A stretch of DNA of 23,586 bases, taken from CAYRMV01 sp964425255. GTDB taxonomy: Bacteria; Bacteroidota; Bacteroidia; Flavobacteriales_D; Crocinitomicaceae. Below are positions 15,709 through 23,002 of this stretch, piece after piece (the stretch's first letter is position 1; each line of letters begins with the position of its first letter). The stretch covers positions 1-23,586 of the forward strand of contig CAYRMV010000042.1 of NCBI GenBank assembly GCA_964425255.1, given 5' to 3'. The position numbers and the translations under genes were made by a program. The notes under the pieces are model-generated. The model did no database searches and was not told where the DNA came from. It worked only from the letters and a program-made list of their open reading frames with translations.

Positions 15709-16968
15709 ATGGACTATTCGAAAATGAAACCCGAAAGCTTGATGATGAGCTATGGTTACAAGCCAAGTTTATCAGAAGGCGCTATCAAATGCCCGATTTT
15801 TCAAACTTCAACGTTTGTCTTTCAGTCGGCTCAAGAAGGAAAAAACTTCTTCGAAATTGCCTACGGAATTCGTGAACAAGAAAAAGGCGAAGAACTCGGA
15901 CTCATTTACAGCCGATTAAACAATCCAGACTTGGAGATTTTGGAAAATCGCTTGTGTTTGTGGGACAATGCGGAAGATTGTGCGGTTTTCGAAAGTGGTA
16001 TGTCTGCCATTTCTACAGCAATGATGGAATTCATGTCGCCCGGTGATGTATTACTTTACAGCCGTCCTGTTTACGGTGGAACAGACCATTTTATCAACCA
16101 TTTTTTGAAGAAAATGCAGATCGAATCAGTTGGTTTTCGCGCAGGAGAAACCAAAGAAGAGATCATTGCCCGCGTGGAAGCAGCCGGATTTGGTGATCGC
16201 TTAGCCATGATTCACATCGAAACACCAGCCAACCCAACAAATTCCCTGATTGACATAGAAATGTGTGCTGAAATCAAAGCGTATTTTGCTGCGAAAAACG
16301 GAAAAGAAATCATTCTTTCGGTCGACAATACGTACATGGGACCTTTGTGGCAACATCCCTTGAAACACGGAGCTGACTTGGTGTTGTACTCCGCTACGAA
16401 ATACATTGGCGGACATTCGGACGTGATTGCTGGTGCTTGTTTGGGTTCAAAAGCCTTGATGGCACGTGTGAAAGGATTGCGTACATTCTTAGGAAACATG
16501 GCTGCACCGTTCACAGGCTGGATGTTGATGCGTAGTTTAGAAACCTTGAAAGTTCGCATGGAAGAACAAGCGCGCAACGCGAAGGAAGTTGCCGTGTTTT
16601 TGCGAAATCATCCAAAAGTGGAGCGCGTGTATTACCTCGGTTTCATCAACGATTCAGACAACGAAGTAGAAAAAGAAATCTACCGCAAACAATACCTTTC
16701 TGCTGGTGCGATGATTGCGTTTGATGTAGTGGGTGGCGAAAAAGAAGCTTTTACCTTCCTCGATCATTTGCAATTGATCAAATTGGCGGTAAGTTTGGGC
16801 GGAACCGAAAGTTTGGCCGAGCATCCTTACACAATGACCCATGCAGATGTTCCGATGGACGATAAAAACGCTCTCAACCTCACAGAAAAAATGGTTCGCC
16901 TTTCAGTTGGAGTCGAGTTTTACGGCGATTTGATAGCTGATATTGAGCAAGCGTTGGATAAGATTTAA
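15709..16968 (+). CDS. PLP-dependent cystathionine gamma-synthase / methionine gamma-lyase family enzyme
   Basis: This 419-residue cytoplasmic enzyme belongs to the Cys/Met metabolism PLP family. The N-terminus has the substrate-side segment AIKCPIFQTSTFVF; LIYSRLNNPDLEILENRL matches the YSR motif that reaches the PLP phosphate of the neighbouring subunit; CAVFESGMSAIST and IHIETPANPTNSLIDI follow; SVDNTYMGPLWQHPLKHGAD holds the PLP-ring Asp; and LYSATKYIGGHSDVIAG gives the Schiff-base lysine, Lys231. SLGGTESLAEHPYTMTH near the C-terminus is the usual substrate-carboxylate region. An insert near residues 48-64 (AYGIREQEKGEELG) is longer than in E. coli MetB. Family members make cystathionine, or split methionine or cystathionine; the sequence alone does not decide which. 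The divergent Lrp-type regulator favours a catabolic role such as methionine gamma-lyase. It is followed by a strong terminator and so is transcribed alone. Confidence 0.88.
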   Translation: MDYSKMKPESLMMSYGYKPSLSEGAIKCPIFQTSTFVFQSAQEGKNFFEIAYGIREQEKGEELGLIYSRLNNPDLEILENRLCLWDNAEDCAVFESGMSAISTAMMEFMSPGDVLLYSRPVYGGTDHFINHFLKKMQIESVGFRAGETKEEIIARVEAAGFGDRLAMIHIETPANPTNSLIDIEMCAEIKAYFAAKNGKEIILSVDNTYMGPLWQHPLKHGADLVLYSATKYIGGHSDVIAGACLGSKALMARVKGLRTFLGNMAAPFTGWMLMRSLETLKVRMEEQARNAKEVAVFLRNHPKVERVYYLGFINDSDNEVEKEIYRKQYLSAGAMIAFDVVGGEKEAFTFLDHLQLIKLAVSLGGTESLAEHPYTMTHADVPMDDKNALNLTEKMVRLSVGVEFYGDLIADIEQALDKI

Positions 16969-16990
16969 TTTTAACCGAAATATACGTTGG

Positions 16991-17023
16991 AAAACCTCAT
17001 GCTGATTGTGTGAGGTTTTTTTT
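16991..17023 (+). terminator. Intrinsic terminator after the PLP enzyme gene; may also serve the minus strand
   Basis: AAAACCTCA at 16991-16999 pairs with TGAGGTTTT at 17011-17019, and eight T follow the GG. It lies 22 bases after the stop. On the minus strand the same hairpin is followed by only TTTT, so it could weakly terminate the toxin gene as well. Confidence 0.85.
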
Positions 17024-17045
17024 GTGGAGTTTGAGTTTTCGTGAT

Positions 17046-18089
17046 CTATTGATTTTTTACTGAGTGATATTTTTTATTCAATCCCCAGGTTAATTGATTG
17101 ATTTTTAGTTTCAGGTTTTTTAATTGACTTAGTAATTCTTCAAAAGATGGTGCATCCGGCTGGTAAATCATTTGCTGTTTCATCTTTCCGTAATCCTCTT
17201 CCCACGCTTTCAAGACTTCCTTTATTGGAAGGAAATCCAACGTTTGAGGAGCTAATAAATTATAATCAACGTAAGAAACACGGGTAAAATGATACCTGTG
17301 TTCTACGATGGTATTGTAAAGCTGATTATCAGATAACGCTTTTTCTGAAAAAGAACTTTGAGAAAGTTGATACACATCATAGAGGTGCCTGCTTAAACGA
17401 TCTACTCTTACTTTTTCCAATGGTTTATGAAACTCTTCGTGTAACAGAAATAATTTCTCTAAAAAAGTTCTCTCAGGATTTACTGACGGAATTGCTCTGG
17501 ATGGTTCGGTAAAGTCACTCGCAGCATACACCTCATCTAAAAAAGATGTTACAGGACACAATTTGAAAGGTTCTCTTAATGAACGACACCCGATTTCTAT
17601 TTGTATTCTAGGTTGAACATAATTTACTCTGTCTGGTTCAACAAGATTCGGATAATAAATTTCAATAATTCTAGGATCTTGATCACTGTCTTTTGCTTCT
17701 ACCAAGTTGAATACAAGGTTAACAAATCCTTTCTTTTTAAAAATAGCTTGTAGTTCAGGGTAAAAATGTTCTGAAATAAATTTATTGGCTGCTTTTCTTA
17801 ACTGCATTCGTTTGTTTTTCGACAATTCTCCTTCAAATCCTAAAAACTTTCTATCAACTGCCAAATCTATATCTTCAGAAAACCGATGAATCAGATTCCA
17901 TGATTTACTTAAAGAAGTTCCGCCTTTGAAGACGAGATGATCTGCAACACTTGTTTCAAAGATAATTTCAAGTGTCCTGACAACCCACCAATCTTTTTCT
18001 GCTACAAAGACTGGTGCTCCAATATGTTCAGCGACCTGTTCGTATGCATTGATTTTGGTTGCATCAGGTATATCAAGCCATTTTATCAT
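17046..18089 (-). CDS. AbiEii/AbiGii-type nucleotidyltransferase toxin
   Basis: This 347-residue protein belongs to the AbiEii family of nucleotidyltransferases, toxins of type IV-like toxin-antitoxin pairs that can abort phage infection. The hallmark active site is intact: VFKGGTSLSKSW (about 53-64) and FSEDIDLAVDRK (about 70-81), giving the GGTSLSK and DxD (Asp73, Asp75) metal-binding motifs of the polymerase-beta superfamily. A further family-like segment is AIPSVNPERTFLEKLFLLHE (about 201-220). Known relatives add nucleotides to tRNA 3' ends or modify other RNAs; the target here is not visible. The gene overlaps the upstream antitoxin gene by 17 bases, the usual antitoxin-first order with coupled translation. 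No truncation is seen, so the toxin should be active and need its partner. Confidence 0.9.
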   Translation of the reverse strand: MIKWLDIPDATKINAYEQVAEHIGAPVFVAEKDWWVVRTLEIIFETSVADHLVFKGGTSLSKSWNLIHRFSEDIDLAVDRKFLGFEGELSKNKRMQLRKAANKFISEHFYPELQAIFKKKGFVNLVFNLVEAKDSDQDPRIIEIYYPNLVEPDRVNYVQPRIQIEIGCRSLREPFKLCPVTSFLDEVYAASDFTEPSRAIPSVNPERTFLEKLFLLHEEFHKPLEKVRVDRLSRHLYDVYQLSQSSFSEKALSDNQLYNTIVEHRYHFTRVSYVDYNLLAPQTLDFLPIKEVLKAWEEDYGKMKQQMIYQPDAPSFEELLSQLKNLKLKINQLTWGLNKKYHSVKNQ

Positions 18090-18696
18090 TTTCCTGTTTT
18101 TTTAATGCTTGTCGCATGATTATTCTAATCCATTCCGGCGCCAGCTTGATGTCGTGCTGTAAACGATGAGGCTCTTCGTTTTTCAAGTGTTGCAGAATAC
18201 TGTCAATTTCTTTTTGTGTAACATTATCCTTTCCTATTTCCCGCAATGCCTGAATAACCAAACTACTGACTTTTCCAATTGCAGCTAAATTCCGAGGGCT
18301 TGTTTTTTTGAAGATTATTCTACGCTTTCCAACCTGAATAGTACGAGCTGTGCTATCTGTAAGATAAACAAGGTTCATCGGTACCTGTGTTGAAAGTCCT
18401 AATGCATGTAATGCCAATAAGCCTGTTGGAATGATTCTGGCTCTATCTCTTCTTCTCACAGCTTCTGCAATTTGCTCTGTTGTTGGTAACAACGTTCCGA
18501 GTATGGGGTCCGTATTTAGCCGGGCATAAATTCCTCTGGCCACACGAGCAATTTCATTTCTTTCCACCAATCTTTCTAATGCTTTAGATACAGCCTTTGA
18601 TGTGCCTAAATGCAAGAAATCTTCAATAAAAAATAGCGAACCCCTCTTGGCTTTTTTTATTTTAGCAATCACCTTATCATCAATGCTTTCAAACAT
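18073..18696 (-). CDS. DUF6088 / AbiEi-type antitoxin and probable autoregulator
   Basis: From the ATG at 18696 this is a 207-residue protein (MFESIDDKVIAKIKKAKRGS). The N-terminal 65 residues form a winged helix-turn-helix: FFIEDFLHLGTSKAVSKALE, then RLVERNEIARVARGIYAR. The rest (ARIIPTGLLALHALGLSTQVP, LVYLTDSTARTIQVGKRRI, FKKTSPRNLAAIGK) matches what I recall of DUF6088, a group related to AbiEi antitoxins. In characterised AbiE pairs this protein neutralises the toxin and represses its own operon by binding inverted repeats. An upstream in-frame ATG at 18729 would add 11 residues, but the -7 box TACTTTTG and half of the operator lie in that stretch, so I rejected it. The toxin gene starts inside its last codons (17-base overlap). 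Confidence 0.85.
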   Translation of the reverse strand: MFESIDDKVIAKIKKAKRGSLFFIEDFLHLGTSKAVSKALERLVERNEIARVARGIYARLNTDPILGTLLPTTEQIAEAVRRRDRARIIPTGLLALHALGLSTQVPMNLVYLTDSTARTIQVGKRRIIFKKTSPRNLAAIGKVSSLVIQALREIGKDNVTQKEIDSILQHLKNEEPHRLQHDIKLAPEWIRIIMRQALKKQENDKMA

Positions 18697-18712
18697 AGTA
18701 AACAGTTTATTT

Positions 18713-18741
18713 TGTCGCAAAAGTAGCATAAATTTGCGACA
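18713..18741 (-). promoter_or_regulatory. AbiE promoter inside a 9-bp palindromic operator
   Basis: A perfect inverted repeat, TGTCGCAAA at 18713-18721 and TTTGCGACA at 18733-18741, has an 11-base spacer. On the minus strand the -7 box TACTTTTG (18725 down to 18718) lies within it, so a dimer bound here would block the polymerase. The ATG at 18696 is 21 bases further on. This is the expected layout for an autorepressed toxin-antitoxin pair. Confidence 0.7.
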
Positions 18742-18855
18742 TAAATACTTATTGAATCATCTTTTGATTGACAACAAATGAAAATACTGTCAGACGATGA
18801 ACAAGGAAATTTTTACCCTTTAAATGAATAAGTGTCTTATTAGAAATCAACATCT

Positions 18856-20196
18856 TCACCCCATCACCTCCTCATTTTCCACAAACGAAATACCGTACGT
18901 TTCTAATTCTGAAAGAATTGGTTCGTAGAAATGAGATTTGACAGGAATTTGGACACCTGTAATGGGAAGTTTGTCGGTTAAAATCATCTTGGCACAAATG
19001 GCAATTGGTAATCCAACAGTATTGCTCATGGCAGTATAAACGGGATTTTCACCAATGTTGACCATGGAAGAAGTGATGCGCTTTCGAACACCGTTCAGTT
19101 CATATACAAACTCGTGGTACATCACCAACATGTCTTTGTCTTCGGGTTCGAGCGACCATTTTGCGACCAAAATCATTTCGAGTAATTGAGCCGGAGTGGC
19201 ATCTTTGACACCGAATTTCTTGGAGTCATCAAACAAGCCCAGCCATTCAAATTTGTGAAACAATTCCGGATTATTGGGAGTCCACAAACGGTTGAATTTT
19301 TCCTCCACGGATTGCGTGGTATCGTATGGCAAGAAAGCATTCAAAAACGAACGAGGTGTCATTTCTCCTGAACCTTCCAAGGTATACGAATCGTCGGTCA
19401 TTCCTAAATTCACGAAAACATTCCATGCTTCGGCAAATCCTTTTTTCCGAAGTGTTCCGCGGTAAATCGTCGGAATCTGATCCAAGGAATAAACAGAACG
19501 ATACGACAACGAATCACGGTTAGCATATCCTTCAAAAACACCAAATCTATCGATGGAAATTTCATCCAAACGCTGAAACAATTTATGATAAGGAATGTAT
19601 TTGTATTGATTTTCTTCGATGAATTTCGCCGCACCGCCTTGTCCAGCCAAAACCACGTTTCTAGGATTCCACGTAAATTTATAGTTCCATGGATTAGTAT
19701 CGCTTTCGGGTGCAATCAAACCGCCACAAAAGGATTTAAAGCTATGAATCTTCCCACCTTTTTCACGGATTTCATCCAAAATTTTGCAGGCACTCATGTG
19801 ATCGATTCCTGGATCTACGCCAATTTCATTGACTATAACAATTCCAGCTTGTTTCGCCGCCTCATCAAGTGCTTTCATTTCAGGAGAAACGTAGGAAGGA
19901 GTAATTAAATTCTTTTTGTATTGAATGCAATCTTTCGCAATTTCGACATGAAAGCGAGCGGGCAACATACTGATGACTAAATCTGCGTTTTGCAATTCCG
20001 ATTTTCGCTCTTCTTTATCTAATGCATTAAATTCCAGGGCAACTCCTCTTGAATTATCTCCAATTTTACGTTCAATCAGACGTTTATTTTGGTCGACAAT
20101 GCGTACTTGCCAATTCATTTCTTCAGCACGACTTAATAAATATCGAATCATCGATGAACTAGACAAACCAGCTCCCAAAACCAAGATTTTTTTCAT
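18856..20196 (-). CDS. Saccharopine dehydrogenase family protein (saccharopine reductase-like)
   Basis: This 446-residue cytoplasmic protein resembles the glutamate-forming saccharopine reductases (Lys9/LYS9 domain of AASS). It opens with a Rossmann motif, ILVLGAGLSSSSMIRYL; the nucleotide-binding domain continues through DLVISMLPARFHVEIAKDCI and LITPSYVSPEMKALDEAAK; VIVNEIGVDPGIDHMSACKI is the family's signature. The C-terminal catalytic domain includes CGGLIAPESDTNPWNYKFTW, NVVLAGQGGAAKF, YRGTLRKKGFAEAW and TAMSNTVGLPIAICAKMIL. The pathway would be lysine breakdown by the saccharopine route or a related amino-acid condensation. The usual partner, the lysine-forming saccharopine dehydrogenase, is not in the window. 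It has its own divergent promoter upstream; no clear terminator separates it from the AbiE genes, only a weak hairpin (AATAAG/CTTATT at 18827-18841). Confidence 0.88.
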   Translation of the reverse strand: MKKILVLGAGLSSSSMIRYLLSRAEEMNWQVRIVDQNKRLIERKIGDNSRGVALEFNALDKEERKSELQNADLVISMLPARFHVEIAKDCIQYKKNLITPSYVSPEMKALDEAAKQAGIVIVNEIGVDPGIDHMSACKILDEIREKGGKIHSFKSFCGGLIAPESDTNPWNYKFTWNPRNVVLAGQGGAAKFIEENQYKYIPYHKLFQRLDEISIDRFGVFEGYANRDSLSYRSVYSLDQIPTIYRGTLRKKGFAEAWNVFVNLGMTDDSYTLEGSGEMTPRSFLNAFLPYDTTQSVEEKFNRLWTPNNPELFHKFEWLGLFDDSKKFGVKDATPAQLLEMILVAKWSLEPEDKDMLVMYHEFVYELNGVRKRITSSMVNIGENPVYTAMSNTVGLPIAICAKMILTDKLPITGVQIPVKSHFYEPILSELETYGISFVENEEVMG

Positions 20197-20241
20197 CTGT
20201 TATTTACATTCTGATCTCCCAATCAAGAGAATATTGCGTTG

Positions 20242-20275
20242 CGAAATTAGAAAGATTTCCGTCGGTCAACTCAAA
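20242..20275 (-). promoter_or_regulatory. Probable promoter of the saccharopine reductase-like gene
   Basis: On the minus strand TTTG (20275 down to 20272) and TAATTTCG (20249 down to 20242) are 22 bases apart, fitting -33 TTTG and a one-mismatch -7 box. The start codon at 20196 is 45 bases beyond. Confidence 0.45.
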
Positions 20276-20495
20276 TTGACGGGAAAAATCGACTAAAAAG
20301 TGTTAATTTTTTCTTTCATACTGAATTTCAATGTTCAATAAAAAACATTAGAAATTGTAAATTCACACTATGACTTAATCTTGACTAATCGTTAAAATAG
20401 ACCTTTATTTCAGTCTGCAAAAACGATTCAGTGAAAAACGAAATAAAAATAATGTTTGCGTGTTTATTTTATCGGTTTAGCCCAAATAAATTACT

Positions 20496-20518
20496 TATCT
20501 TTGCATCCCAAATTTGGG
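20496..20518 (+). promoter_or_regulatory. prs promoter -7 box and a perfect 12-bp palindrome at the transcript start
   Basis: TATCTTTG at 20496-20503 matches TAnnTTTG exactly. The palindrome CCCAAATTTGGG at 20507-20518 covers the expected transcription start and nearly reaches the ATG at 20523. It could be an operator or a short 5' structure. The box and palindrome together give a leader of only about a dozen bases. Confidence 0.6.
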
Positions 20519-20522
20519 TAAA

Positions 20523-21458
20523 ATGTCAATTGGAGTAAAAATATTTGCAGGCCGTGCCTCGAAAGACTTGGCAGAACGCATCGCGAAATCGTATGGTATT
20601 TCGTTGGGTGACGTGAAAGTTTTGGAGTTTAGTGACGGTGAATTTCAACCATCTTTCGAAGAAACAGTTCGTGGACAGGATGTTTTCATTGTTCAATCCA
20701 CCATGCCACCAGCAGATAATTTGTTTGAGCTTTTATTGATGGTTGATGCGGCTAAACGTGCTTCGGCACGAAAAATCATCGCAGTTATTCCTTATTTTGG
20801 ATTTGCTCGTCAAGACAGAAAAGACAAACCAAGAGTTGCCATTGGAGCAAAACTGGTTGCAAACATGTTGATGGCTGCTGGAGTAGATCGATTGATTACC
20901 ATGGATTTACACGCAGATCAAATTCAAGGGTTCTTTGAAGTTCCCGTTGACCATTTGTATGCATCAACCATTTTCTTCCCGGAAATGGAAACATTGAATA
21001 ATGGCAACTTAGTTATGGCTGCACCAGATGCTGGAGGAGCAAAACGTGCCAATTCATACGCAAAGAAATTTGATACAGGTTTAGCCATCTGTCACAAACA
21101 ACGTAAAAAAGCCAATGAAGTAGCTGAAATGACTGTCATCGGAGATGTTGAAGGAAAAGATGTTATTTTGGTTGATGACATGTGTGATACAGCTGGAACA
21201 TTAACTAAGGCAGCCGATTTGTTTATGGAAAAAGGAGCTAAAAGCGTTCGAGCATTTTGTTCTCATGCAGTACTTTCGGGCCCTGCTTACGAACGAATTC
21301 AAAATTCAAAATTGACTGAATTAGTGGTTACAGATACAATTCCATTAAAACAACAAAGTGACAAAATCCGTGTGGTACCGGTAGATTCGTTGTTCGCCGA
21401 TGTAATTCGACGATTAATCAACAATCAATCCATCAGTTCACACTTTGTAATATCGTAA
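20523..21458 (+). CDS. prs: Ribose-phosphate pyrophosphokinase (PRPP synthetase)
   Basis: This 311-residue cytoplasmic enzyme makes PRPP from ribose 5-phosphate and ATP, feeding purine, pyrimidine, NAD, His and Trp synthesis. Class I landmarks are present: IKIFAGRASKDLAERIAK-like start (VKIFAGRASKDLAERI), FSDGEFQPSFEETVRGQDVF, YFGFARQDRKDKPRVAIGAK with the ATP-binding flexible-loop region, TMDLHADQIQGFFEVPVDHLYA with the catalytic-site His, and the PRPP motif VILVDDMCDTAGTLTKAA. I chose the ATG at 20523; a TTG at 20514 would start inside the palindrome and leave almost no leader. The ribosomal protein gene follows after 21 bases, a pairing (prs-rplY) common in Bacteroidota and other phyla. 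Length is close to the usual 310-320. Confidence 0.96.
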   Translation: MSIGVKIFAGRASKDLAERIAKSYGISLGDVKVLEFSDGEFQPSFEETVRGQDVFIVQSTMPPADNLFELLLMVDAAKRASARKIIAVIPYFGFARQDRKDKPRVAIGAKLVANMLMAAGVDRLITMDLHADQIQGFFEVPVDHLYASTIFFPEMETLNNGNLVMAAPDAGGAKRANSYAKKFDTGLAICHKQRKKANEVAEMTVIGDVEGKDVILVDDMCDTAGTLTKAADLFMEKGAKSVRAFCSHAVLSGPAYERIQNSKLTELVVTDTIPLKQQSDKIRVVPVDSLFADVIRRLINNQSISSHFVIS

Positions 21459-21479
21459 ATAGTTAACAAATAAATAAAC

Positions 21480-22064
21480 ATGAAAGTAGCACAATTGAGC
21501 GGTTTGCTTCGCGCAAACGTAGGGAAAAAAGATGCGAAAGCATTGAGAGCTGCGAAACGTGTACCTTGTGTCCTTTACGGTCAAGGAACACAGACGCATT
21601 TCTCTGCTAATTTGATTGATTTGGAGCGTTTGGTTTACACACCAGAAGTTTACCAAGTTGAATTAGACATCGAAGGAAAAAAATGCAAAGCAATTATCCA
21701 AGATTTGCAACAAGATCCTTTGAAAGACACAATCCGTCACATCGACTTCTATGAATTAGATGAAAACAAAGAAGTTCGTGTTGGTTTACCAGTTCGTTTG
21801 TTAGGTTCAGCTCGTGGAGCACTTGCCGGAGGTAAATTGTTACAAGTTTTCCGTCGTTTGACAGTAGTTGGTTTACCAAATGCTTTGCCAGATGCAATTT
21901 CAATCGACATTACCAAATTGCGTATTGGTCAATCAATCCGTGTTGGTCAAATCGAAGCGGATGGATTGAAATTCTTGGAGCCTGCAAACGCAGTAGTTGT
22001 TTCTGTTCGTATGGCTCGTGGAGCGGCGAAAGGATCAGATGCTGACGATGAGGATGAAGAATAA
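21480..22064 (+). CDS. rplY: 50S ribosomal protein L25, long (Ctc/TL5) form
   Basis: This 194-residue protein binds 5S rRNA in the large ribosomal subunit. The N-terminal L25 domain (about 1-90) has GLLRANVGKKDAKALRAAKR, VPCVLYGQG and LQQDPLKDTIRHIDFYEL. The C-terminal TL5/Ctc beta domain (about 95-180) follows (VRVGLPVRLLG, RRLTVVGLPNALPDAISIDI, LRIGQSIRVGQI), and the chain ends in an acidic tail, GSDADDEDEE. E. coli L25 lacks the second domain. It lies 21 bases after prs and is followed by a terminator, so prs-rplY is a closed two-gene unit. The common third partner, pth, is absent here. Confidence 0.96.
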   Translation: MKVAQLSGLLRANVGKKDAKALRAAKRVPCVLYGQGTQTHFSANLIDLERLVYTPEVYQVELDIEGKKCKAIIQDLQQDPLKDTIRHIDFYELDENKEVRVGLPVRLLGSARGALAGGKLLQVFRRLTVVGLPNALPDAISIDITKLRIGQSIRVGQIEADGLKFLEPANAVVVSVRMARGAAKGSDADDEDEE

Positions 22065-22087
22065 ATCGAAAGCAATCTATGAAAATG

Positions 22088-22119
22088 AAGGGTGTCCGAG
22101 CAATCGAGACACCCTTTTT
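22088..22119 (+). terminator. Intrinsic terminator after rplY
   Basis: AAGGGTGTC at 22088-22096 pairs with GACACCCTT at 22108-22116; CGA/TCG adds an inner stem, and five T end it. It lies 23 bases after the stop codon. Confidence 0.9.
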
Positions 22120-22198
22120 CGTTGGTGAACTTTTTTTTACTCTTTTTTATGGAATTTGATTTTTATAATCATCTAAGAAGAAAATAAAACGTAACACA

Positions 22199-22936
22199 AT
22201 GAAAAAATTAACCTTATTGAGTGTTTGTTTGTTGCTCGGAGTAGCTGCACAGGCACAAAACGCATTTGGAGAAGTGATGGGAACAGTGCTTTCAAGCAAA
22301 GACAACTCACCGATTTATAACGCAAAAGTAAAGACAGAGTCCAACGGCAGTGTTTATCAAGCATTAACTGATTTCGATGGTAAATTCCGAATTTCAGCCA
22401 TTCCAGCCGGAGAATATCATTTGCAAATCACGTACATGGGAGATACGATGCACCATGTTTTAGCGAAAATTCCAATTGATGGTATAGCAAACTTAAAGAC
22501 AATCCCTTTCAGACAAACAACAGAACTTGAAGAGATCGATTTTGTTTACAATCGCGACCATATTTCTTTGGCTTATGGCGTTACTCCTGAAATCAAACTT
22601 TCTGCGGAGGATATAAAAAATTCACCGGTTAAGTTTAATCAAACGGATTTAATCAAATCCATGTCTTCTGAAATCAAAGTTTCCGATGATGGAGAATTAA
22701 TGTTTCGCGGTTCTCGCAAAGGAGATATGATTTACATGATGGACGGTGTTAAAACGACAAGCATCACCAATATCCCTAGTTCTGCAATCGGAGGAATGAT
22801 GGTTTACACTGGCGGAATTCCAGCGAAATATGGTGACACAACGGGTGGAGTAGTTGTGATGGAAAGTAAAAGTTATTTTGACTTATACCGTGAATGGAAT
22901 GCTCGACGAATTCGAGAAGAAAAAAAGAAAAAATAA
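22199..22936 (+). CDS. Secreted CarboxypepD_reg plus TonB-plug protein without a beta-barrel
   Basis: This 245-residue protein has a signal peptide (MKKLTLLSVCLLLGVAAQA, then Q). Residues about 23-110 are a carboxypeptidase regulatory-like domain (GEVMGTVLSSKDNSPIYNAK, LTDFDGKFRISAIPAGEYHL, ITYMGD), as found at the N-terminus of SusC-type outer-membrane receptors. Residues about 125-225 resemble a TonB plug: VKFNQTDLIKSMSSEIKVSD, LMFRGSRKGDMIYMMDGVKT, and TNIPSSAIGGMMVYTGGIPA then KYGDTTGGVVVMESKS. A receptor would continue for 500 or more residues as a barrel; this one ends at a Lys/Arg-rich tail (NARRIREEKKKK) with a stop codon and a strong terminator, so it is a complete short protein and not an obvious truncation. 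It lies alone between two terminators. No TonB box or barrel partner is visible. A periplasmic or surface binding role is an inference. Confidence 0.75.
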   Translation: MKKLTLLSVCLLLGVAAQAQNAFGEVMGTVLSSKDNSPIYNAKVKTESNGSVYQALTDFDGKFRISAIPAGEYHLQITYMGDTMHHVLAKIPIDGIANLKTIPFRQTTELEEIDFVYNRDHISLAYGVTPEIKLSAEDIKNSPVKFNQTDLIKSMSSEIKVSDDGELMFRGSRKGDMIYMMDGVKTTSITNIPSSAIGGMMVYTGGIPAKYGDTTGGVVVMESKSYFDLYREWNARRIREEKKKK

Positions 22937-22952
22937 AAACCAAATCTACCAA

Positions 22953-22992
22953 AACAAAAAAGTCCCTGTCAAGTGGGGACTTTTTTGTTTGT
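22953..22992. terminator. Bidirectional terminator between convergent genes
   Basis: AACAAAAAAGTCCC at 22953-22966 and GGGACTTTTTTGTT at 22976-22989 form a perfect 14-bp stem with a 9-base loop. The stem contains A and T runs on both sides, so it works on either strand. It lies between the plug-protein gene and the minus-strand guanylyltransferase gene, 13 bases past the stop of the latter. Confidence 0.9.
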
Positions 22993-23002
22993 ATAAAACT
23001 TG

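Larger units (their letters stand above)
20197..20522. other. Divergent intergenic region between the saccharopine reductase-like gene and prs
   Basis: The 326 bases hold no gene that I can support. They contain the leftward promoter at 20242-20275, a short inverted repeat GTCAA/TTGAC (20265-20280) over its upstream element, the prs promoter at 20496-20503 and the palindrome at 20507-20518. The middle (about 20290-20480) is AT-rich without recognisable structure. Confidence 0.6.

Noticed and set aside
18778..18831. Short plus-strand ORF of 17 codons (MKILSDDEQGNFYPLNE) between the AbiE operator and the saccharopine reductase-like gene
   Set aside because: It reads like protein but is very short, has no promoter box or ribosome-binding context that I can see, and could arise by chance.
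19973..20296. 107-codon plus-strand frame opposite the saccharopine reductase-like gene
   Set aside because: It lies antisense to a clear family member and crosses that gene's promoter; no domain or start context supports it.
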